From: Zea mays | Taxonomy: Eukaryota > Streptophyta > Magnoliopsida > Poales > Poaceae | Direction of reading: 5' to 3' | DNA: 64,000 nucleotides | Assembly (NCBI RefSeq): GCF_902167145.1 | Contig: NC_050097.1 | Span: 142,935,982-142,999,981 of the forward strand | Part shown: positions 57,127 to 64,000 of the stretch, piece by piece | Position numbering within the stretch: the first letter of the stretch is position 1 | Layout: every line of letters starts with the position of its first letter | The notes under the pieces: generated by a model | What the model saw: only the letters and a program-made list of their open reading frames with translations | Told to the model about the DNA's origin: nothing | Databases searched by the model: none | Program-made: the position numbers and the translations under genes

Positions 57127-60100
57127 GTTTATGCATCCGGGGGCTCAAGTTGGATACTCGACAGCGGGTGCACAAACCACATGACCGGGGAGAAAAGGAT
57201 GTTCTCCTCATATGAGAAAAACAAAGATCCCCAACGAGCTATCACATTCGGGGATGGAAATCAAGGTTTGGTCAAAGGACTTGGTAAAATTGCTATATCT
57301 CCTGACCATTCTATTTCCAATGTTTTTCTTGTTGATTCTTTATATTACAACTTGCTTTCTGTTTCTCAATTATGTCAAATGGGCTACAACTGTCTTTTTA
57401 CTGATATAGGTGTCACTGTCTTTAGAAGAAGTGATGATTCAATAGCATTTAAGGGTGTGTTAGAGGGTCAGCTATACTTAGTAAATTTTGATAGAGCTGA
57501 ACTCGACACATGCTTAATTGCTAAGACTAACATGGGTTGGCTCTGGCATCGCCGACTAGCCCATGTTGGGATGAAGAATCTTCATAAGCTTCTAAAGGGG
57601 GAACACATTTTAGGATTAACCAATGTTCATTTTGAGAAAGACAGGATTTGTAGCGCATGCCAAGCCGGGAAGCAAGTTGGCACTCATCATCCACACAAGA
57701 ACATCATGACGACCGACAGGCCACTGGAGCTTCTACACATGGATCTATTCGGCCCGATTGCTTACATAAGCATCGGCGGGAGTAAGTACTGTCTAGTTAT
57801 TGTGGATGATTATTCTCGCTTCACTTGGGTGTTCTTTTTACAGGAAAAATCTCAAACCCAAGAGACCTTAAAGGGATTCTTGAGACGAGCTCAAAATGAG
57901 TTCGGCTTAAGGATCAAGAAAATAAGAAGCGACAACGGAACGGAGTTCAAGAACTCTCAAATTGAAAGCTTTCTTGAGGAAGAGGGCATCAAGCATGAGT
58001 TCTCTTCTCCCTACACCCCTCAACAAAATGGTGTAGTGGAGAGGAAGAATCGAACTTTATTGGACATGGCAAGAACCATGCTTGATGAGTACAAGACACC
58101 GGACCGGTTTTGGGCCGAAGCGGTCAACACTGCCTGCTACGCCATCAACCGGTTATATCTTCACTGAATCCTCAAGAAGACATCATATGAACTCCTAACT
58201 GGTAAAAAGCCCAACATTTCATATTTTAGAGTTTTTGGTAGCAAATGCTTTATTCTTGTTAAAAGAGGTAGAAAATCTAAATTTGCTCCTAAAACTGTAG
58301 AAGGCTTTTTACTTGGTTATGACTCAAACACAAGGGCATATAGGGTCTTTAACAAGTCCACTGGACTAGTTGAAGTCTCATGTGACGTTGTGTTTGATGA
58401 AACTAACGGCTCTCAAGTAGAGCAAGTTGATCTTGATGAGATAGGTAGTGAAGAGGCTCCATGCATAGCGCTAAGGAACATGTCCATTGGGGATGTGTGT
58501 CCTAAGGAATCCGAAGAGCCTCCAAATGCACAAGATCAACCGTCCTCCTCCATGCAAGCATCTCCACCAACTCAAAATGAGGATGAAGCTCAAGTTTATA
58601 AAGGGCAAAATCAAGAAGATGAGCCACCTCAAGATGATGGCAATGATCAAGGGGGAGATGCAATTGATCAAGAAAAGGAGGATGAGGAAGAACCAAGGCC
58701 GCCACACCCAAGAGTCCACCAAGCAATACAACGAGATCACCCCGTCGACACCATCCTCGGCGACATTCATAAGGGGGTAACTACTAGATCTCGTGTTGCA
58801 CATTTTTGTGAACATTACTCGTTTGTTTCCTCTATTGAACCACACAAGGTAGAGGAAGCACTTCAAGATTCGGATTGGGTGGTGGCGATGCAAGAGGAGC
58901 TCAACAATTTCACAAGGAACGAGGTATGGTATTTAGTTCCACGTCCTAACCAAAATGTTGTAGGAACCAAATGGGTCTTCCGCAACAAGCAAGACGAGCA
59001 TGGTGTGGTGACAAGGAACAAAGCTCGACTTGTGGCCAAAGGATACTCCCAAGTCGAAGGTTTGGATTTCGGTGAAACCTATGCACCCGTAGCTAGGCTT
59101 GAGTCAATTCGCATATTATTAGCCTATGCTACTTACCATGGCTTTAAGCTTTATCAAATGGACGTGAAAAGTGCCTTCCTCAATGGACCAATCAAGGAAG
59201 AGGTCTATGTTGAGCAACCTCCCGGCTTTGAAGACAGTGAGTATCCTAACCATGTTTATAGGCTCTCTAAGGCGCTTTATGGGCTCAAGCAAGCCCCAAG
59301 AGCATGGTATGAATGCCTTAGAGATTTCCTTATTGCAAATGGCTTCAAAGTCGGAAAGGCTGATCCTACACTCTTTACTAAAACTCTTGAAAATGACTTG
59401 TTTGTATGCCAAATTTATGTTGATGATATTATTTTTGGGTCTACTAACGAGTCTACATGTGAAGAGTTTAGTAGGATCATGACACAGAAATTCGAGATGT
59501 CGATGATGGGGGAGTTGAAGTATTTTCTAGGATTCCAAGTCAAGCAACTCCAAGAGGGCACCTTCATTAGCCAAACGAAGTACACTCAGGACATTCTAAC
59601 CAAGTTTGGGATGAAGGATGCCAAACCCATCAAGACACCCATGGGAACTAATGGGCATCTCGACCTCGACACGGGAGGTAAGTCCGTGGATCAAAAGGTA
59701 TACCGGTCGATGATTGGTTCATTGCTTTATTTATGTGCATCTCGACCGGACATTATGCTTTCCGTTTGCATGTGTGCAAGATTCCAATCCGACCCTAAGG
59801 AATCACACCTTACGGCCGTAAAACGAATCTTGAGATATTTGGCTTACACACCTAAGTTTGGGCTTTGGTACCCTCGGGGATCCACGTTTGATTTGATTGG
59901 TTATTCGGATGCCGATTGGGCGGGGTGCAAAATTAATAGGAAGAGCACATCGGGGACTTGTCAGTTCTTGGGAAGATCCTTGGTGTCTTGGGCTTCAAAG
60001 AAGCAAAATTCGGTCGCTCTTTCCACCGCCGAAGCCGAGTACATTGCCGCAGGTCATTGTTGCGCGCAATTGCTTTGGATGAGGCAAACCCTGCGGGACT

Positions 60101-60372
60101 ACGGTTACAAATTAACCAAAGTCCCTTTGCTATGTGATAATGAGAGTGCAATCAAAATGGCCGACAATCCCGTCGAGCATAGCCGCACTAAGCACATAGC
60201 CATTCAGTATCATTTTCTTAGGGATCACCAACAAAAGGGGGATATCGAGATTTCTTACATCAACACTAAAGACCAATTAGCCGATATCTTTACCAAACCT
60301 CTTGATGAACAAACCTTTACCAAACTTAGGCATGAGCTCAATATTCTTGATTCTCGCAACTTCTTTTGCTAG
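57127..60372 (+). pseudogene. pol: O2 pol, one nonsense codon in integrase
   Basis: Conserved pol begins at GTTTATGCATCC (57127), right after TTTTGTAG; the TAG there closes the frame upstream. Protease [16 protein letters not shown]-pre-integrase WHRRLAHVG...CSACQAGK. Integrase core [30 protein letters not shown] at 58165-58167 (about codon 347, after RLYLH) stops the chain behind the catalytic core. The same frame then stays open to the end: RT (YVDDIIFGS about 59417), RNase H ([22 protein letters not shown]), stop at 60370-60372. TGA stands where relatives have an arginine codon, consistent with a single C-to-T change. RT and RNase H would not be made from this copy without readthrough. Confidence 0.9.
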
Positions 60373-61212
60373 ATTGCACACATAGCTCATAAATATACCT
60401 TTGATCATGTATCTTTCATATGCTATGACTAATGTGTTTTCAAGACTACTTCAAACCAAGTCATAGGCGTATTGAAAGGAAATTGGAGTCTTCGGCGAAG
60501 ACAAAGGCTTCCACTCCGTAACTCATACTTCGCCATAACTCCAAGCAACTCTCTATCCTTTGGGGAGCAATGAGCATCAAAGAAAAGGACCGGACTTCGC
60601 CTTTGGTATAATCATAACTCATTTACTTATGACCAAAGGGGAAGATAGCACTTCTAGGGCTCTAATGATTCCGTTTTTGGCGATTCATGCCAACAAGGGG
60701 GAGAAATGAGCCCAAAGCAAAAGGACCGCACCACCACCACCAAATTCAAAAACTTAGTGCTTTCCAAAAGTATTTATCATTTGGTATCCTATTGTGTTCA
60801 AAAGGGGGAGAAAGTAGTATTTCAAAAATGGTATATCAAAACCCTCTTGAACACTAAGAGGAGGATCTCTTTTAGGGGGAGTTTTGTTGAAGTCAAAGGA
60901 AAAGCATTTTAAACAAGGGGAGAAAATTTCAAATCTTGAAAATGCTTTGCAAACTCTTATTCATTCACCTTTGACTATTTGCAAAAGATCTTTGAAATGG
61001 ATTTACAAAAGGATTTGCAAAAACAAAACATGTGGTGCAAACGTGGTCCAAAATACTAAATAAGAAAGAAACATTCCATGCACATCTTGTAAGTAGTTAT
61101 ATTGGCTCAATTCCAAGCAACCTTTACACTTACATTATGCAAACTAGTTCAATTATGCACTTCTATATTTGCTTTGGTTTGTGTTGGCATCAATCACCAA
61201 AAAGGGGGAGAT
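60373..61212 (+). other. O2 3' non-coding region with repeated polypurine tracts
   Basis: AGGGGGAG-type tracts occur near 60696, 60801, 60875, 60916 and 61200; the last adjoins the LTR. No gene is seen. Confidence 0.68.
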
Positions 61213-62535
61213 TGAAAGGGAATTAGGCTTACACCTAGTTCCTAAATATTTTTGGTGGTTGAATTGCCCAACACAAAATCTTTGGACTAACTAGTTTGCC
61301 CAAGTGTGTAGATTATACAGGTGTAAAAGGTTTACCCTCAGCCAATAAAAAGACCAAGTTTTGGATTCAATAAAGGAGCAAAGGGGCAACCGAAGGCACC
61401 CCTGGTCTGGCGCACCGGACTGTCCGGTGTGCCACCGGACAGTGAACAGTACCTGTCCGGTGCACCAGGGGACTCAGACTCAAACTCGCCACCTTCGGGA
61501 AATCCCAGGGCGACTCGGCTATAATTCACCGGACTGTCCGGTGTACACCGGACAGTGTCCGGTGCGCCAAGGGAAGTCGGCCTCAGGAACTCGCCAGCTT
61601 CGGGAATCGCCAACGGCTAGCCTGCTATAATTCACCGGACTGTCCGGTGTGCACCAGACTGTCCGGTGAGACTCCGGAGCAACGGTCATCTCCGCACCAA
61701 CGGCTCTCTGCCGCGCATTTAATGCGCGCTCTGCGCGCGCAGAAGTCAGAATCGCCCATGCTGGCACACCGGACATCAAACAGTACCTGTCCGGTGTGCA
61801 CCGGACACCCAGGCGGGCCCACAAGTCAGAAGCTCCAACGGCTAGAATCCAATGGCAGTGATGACGTGGCAGAGGGCACCGGACTGTCCGGTGTGCACCG
61901 GACTGTCCGGTGCGCCATCGAGCAGACAGCCTCCCAACGACCACATTTGGTGGTTGAGGCTATAAATACCCCAACCACCCCACCATTCATTGCATCCAAG
62001 TTTTCCACTTCTCAACTACTACAAGAGCTCTAGCATTCAATTCTAGACACACTAAAGAGATCAAATCCTCTCCAATTCCACACAAAGCCCTAGTGACTAG
62101 TGAGAGTGATTTGCCGTGTTCATTTGAGCTCTTGCGCTTGGATTGCTTCTTTTCTTTCTCACTTGTTCTTGAGAATCACAACTCCATTGTAATCAAGGCA
62201 AGAGGCACCAATTGTGTGGTGGCCCTTGCGGGGAAGTTTTGTTCCCGGCTTTGATTTGAGAAGAGAAGCTCACTCGGTCCGAGGGACCGTTTGAGAGAGG
62301 GAAGGGTTGAAAGAGACCCGGCCTTTGTGGCCTCCTCAACGGGGAGTAGGTTTGCAAGAACCGAACCTCGGTAAAACAAATCCGTGTGTCTCACTTCATT
62401 ATTTGCTTGCGATTCGTTTTGCGCCCTCTCTCGCGGACTCGTTTATATCTCTAACGCTAACCCGGCTTGTAGTTGTGTTTATATTTGTAAATTTCAGTTT
62501 CGCCCTATTCACCCCTCCCCTCTAGGCGACTATCA
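61213..62535 (+). repeat. 3' LTR of O2
   Basis: 1323 bp, the same length as the 5' LTR, with TATAAATA at 61961-61968. Differences seen include one base in a palindrome (ACCAGACTG near 61653) and changes near 61251, 61486 and 61939-61957. Confidence 0.9.
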
Positions 62536-62584
62536 TTAGGGCGGGTGCATTCCGCCGGCCGGCCGGAGGATTTTCTCTCCGACA
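62536..62584 (+). repeat. LTR H, piece 4 of 4 (3' end)
   Basis: TTAGG (62536-62540) is O2's TSD. The LTR then runs to CCGACA at 62584, the inverse of TGTCGG at 14798. With insertions removed, LTR H is about 1.12 kb. GTATA after it may be H's TSD, but its partner is outside the window. Confidence 0.72.
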
Positions 62585-63440
62585 GTATATATCATAAACT
62601 AGTTCTAACGAGCCTAACTGCATTACTGTTGGAGAGATGGACAAAATAAAGCATTGAAAAATCAGATTTTTGTTTTCATGCATGCCAATCCATTGCATTT
62701 CAGCTCACATTCTTGTCATCCTAAATTTGTGCGCATGCAATAGAAAACAGATTTTGAACACAGTGTACCGCAGTGCATAAATACCTTCACCGTGTACTAT
62801 AATTAGTCTCAGTATATATCATAAACTGGTTTTAACGAGCTTAGATCTATGGTTGTTGAAGAGATCATATATGTATGGAGGAAATTAAGCATTTAAATCA
62901 GTTTTTTTGTTTCCATGCACACCAATCCATTTCCATTCAATGCGCATTCTTGTCATCTTAAATTTGTGCGCATGCAGCAGAAAACAATTTTTTTATGTGG
63001 TGTGACACACTGTATAAATATATATATCGTATAACATAATTAGTATCAATATATGTCATAAACTGGTTACAACGAGCCTAGCTGCATTGGTGTTGGAGAG
63101 ATCCTATAATTACGGGGAAAATAAATCATTTAAATCATATTTTTTGTTTCCATGCATGTCAATCCACTTCCTCTCAACGCACATTTTTGCCATACTAAAT
63201 TTGTGCTTATGCAGCAGAAAACTGATTTTCTACAAGCGTCCCGTATTGCATAAATATCTACACTGTGTAGTATAATTAGTATTATATATATCATAAAATG
63301 TTTGTAACGAGCCTTGCTACATGGCTGTTATAGATATCCTATATTTATGGACGGAATAAAGCATTCAATTAGATTTTTTTATTTTCATGCATCCAGCAGT
63401 TAATCCTAATTTCTCGCGCATGCAAATAGAAACAAACTGT
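62585..63440 (+). repeat. Diverged tandem repeat, unit about 235 bp, 3.5 copies
   Basis: Units start near 62585, 62812, 63049 and 63284 with (G)TATATATCATAAACTGGTT. Each repeats AACGAGCCTAGCTGCAT, GTTGGAGAGAT, TTTGTTTCCATGCATG, CATTCTTGTCATCCTAAATT, TGTGCGCATGCAGCAGAAAA and a TGCATAAATA/ATAATTAGTAT ending. Unit lengths are 227, 237 and 235; the fourth is shortened. Divergence between units looks like 20-25%. It does not match CentC (about 156 bp) or the 180-bp and 350-bp knob repeats by period. H inserted into this array. Confidence 0.82.
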
Positions 63441-63914
63441 GCACATGCAAGGAATGAGACACATGCACGAGCAAAGCTAGCGGCCAGGCTGGTCTCGTGC
63501 TAGGTGTGGCTGGAGCTTCCTGTATCCTATTGGAAGCACATGACTCCCAATATCCTCAGCCGATATATATTTTTCTTTTGAGAGGATGAGACTCGCTGCC
63601 CAATTCCAATACGACCATAACGAAAAATACATAGTCCTGTTCAAAATGTTGACAATTAGGATAAGGATGTCAATAATGCTACTAAACCTGATTCAAGCCA
63701 ATAGCCTGAGGATACCATATCCTCAGCACTGTCGTGCCAACATCAACCATAAGAATTACACAAAAATGATAAGCTCTTTTTGGATTCTTTTGTAACAATA
63801 TATCCGTTGTTCAAACACACGCTGCGTTTTTGACATTATAATAAAGTAGAACTATATCAGTGAGGTAGTAAAACGAAATATAGGGACATTTTCAAATAAG
63901 AGTGGACAACCCAT
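63441..63914. other. Low-copy-looking sequence without a recognisable gene
   Basis: No ORF above 70 codons with recognisable content and no LTR, TIR or domain. A short repeated phrase (AATATCCTCAGC / CATATCCTCAGC, 63550 and 63717) is visible. It may be the upstream region of a gene to the right. Confidence 0.4.
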
Positions 63915-64000
63915 ATTTTAAAGGGAGTACTGGGCCGAGCCCACATTACCTTACCTCAACTCAGAAGGTCACCGTAGGGCCGGGACCCCTTTATATAACT
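63915..64000 (+). promoter_or_regulatory. Possible gene promoter at the right edge
   Basis: CTGGGCCGAGCCCAC (about 63931-63945) contains two inverted TGGGC/GCCCA site-II-like (TCP-binding type) motifs. AGGGCCGGGACCCC follows, then TTTATATAACT, a TATA-like box, at the very end. The spacing suits a plant core promoter pointing right. The transcript itself would lie outside the window. Confidence 0.35.

Larger units (their letters stand above)
53049..62535 (+). mobile_element. Element O2: Opie-like Sirevirus (Ty1/copia), nearly intact
   Basis: TSD TTAGG at 53044-53048 and 62536-62540. Both LTRs are 1323 bp and differ at about five sites by eye (about 0.4%; of the order of 0.15 million years). 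PBS 54374-54386, gag 54420-57113, pol 57127-60372 with one nonsense codon, PPTs 60373-61212. It is the third Sirevirus in LTR H. Confidence 0.9.

Overview
The window looks like an intergenic retrotransposon block from a large grass genome, most likely maize (Zea mays). The signs are several Sirevirus-type Ty1/copia elements with LTRs that I recognise from memory as Ji/PREM-2-like and Opie-like, chromodomain Ty3/gypsy elements with about 3 kb LTRs, and multi-level nesting with target site duplications (TSDs). I see no host protein-coding gene, rRNA gene, functional tRNA gene or CRISPR array. Family names come from memory, not from a search.

Layout. (1) 1-3311: the 3' end of a + strand chromodomain Ty3/gypsy element (A). 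It sits in the 3' LTR of a related - strand element (B, 3312-14788). B has decayed gag-pol but carries an intact 339-codon ORF of unknown function ahead of gag. (2) B abuts the 3' LTR of an older gypsy-type element (H). H's LTR of about 1.1 kb, with ends TGTCGG...CCGACA, is now split into four pieces: 14798-14850, 43062-43856, 52819-53048 and 62541-62584. (3) Three Sireviruses lie inside that LTR: O1 (14851-43056, -, TSD AGTAC), J2 (43857-52813, +, TSD GTGCC) and O2 (53049-62535, +, TSD TTAGG). (4) O1 is itself interrupted. A 1.3 kb unclassified element (15939-17263, TSD ACTAGT) is in its 3' LTR. A second Ji-like element J1 (23605-41370, +, TSD GTACC) is in its gag. (5) J1's 3' LTR is split exactly at its TATA box by a 9.4 kb CACTA DNA transposon (31358-40786, TSD TAT). 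(6) 62585-63440 is a diverged tandem array of about 235 bp units in which H landed. 63441-64000 looks low-copy and ends in promoter-like sequence.

Relative ages, from LTR differences counted by eye: J2 about 0.3%, O2 about 0.4%, J1 about 2%, O1 about 2.7%. This agrees with the nesting order. J2 has uninterrupted gag and pol and could be autonomous. O2 is broken by one nonsense codon. J1, O1, A and B are inactive, and many of their nonsense codons look like C-to-T changes.

The CACTA element is the most unusual object. Its TNP2/TnpD-type transposase gene is reduced to the last 44 codons and about 4 kb of unrelated, promoter-like sequence stands in its place. A TnpA-like gene (Transposase_24, Ptta/En/Spm type) remains but carries three lesions. 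A near-perfect 1.1 kb foldback lies just inside its left end.
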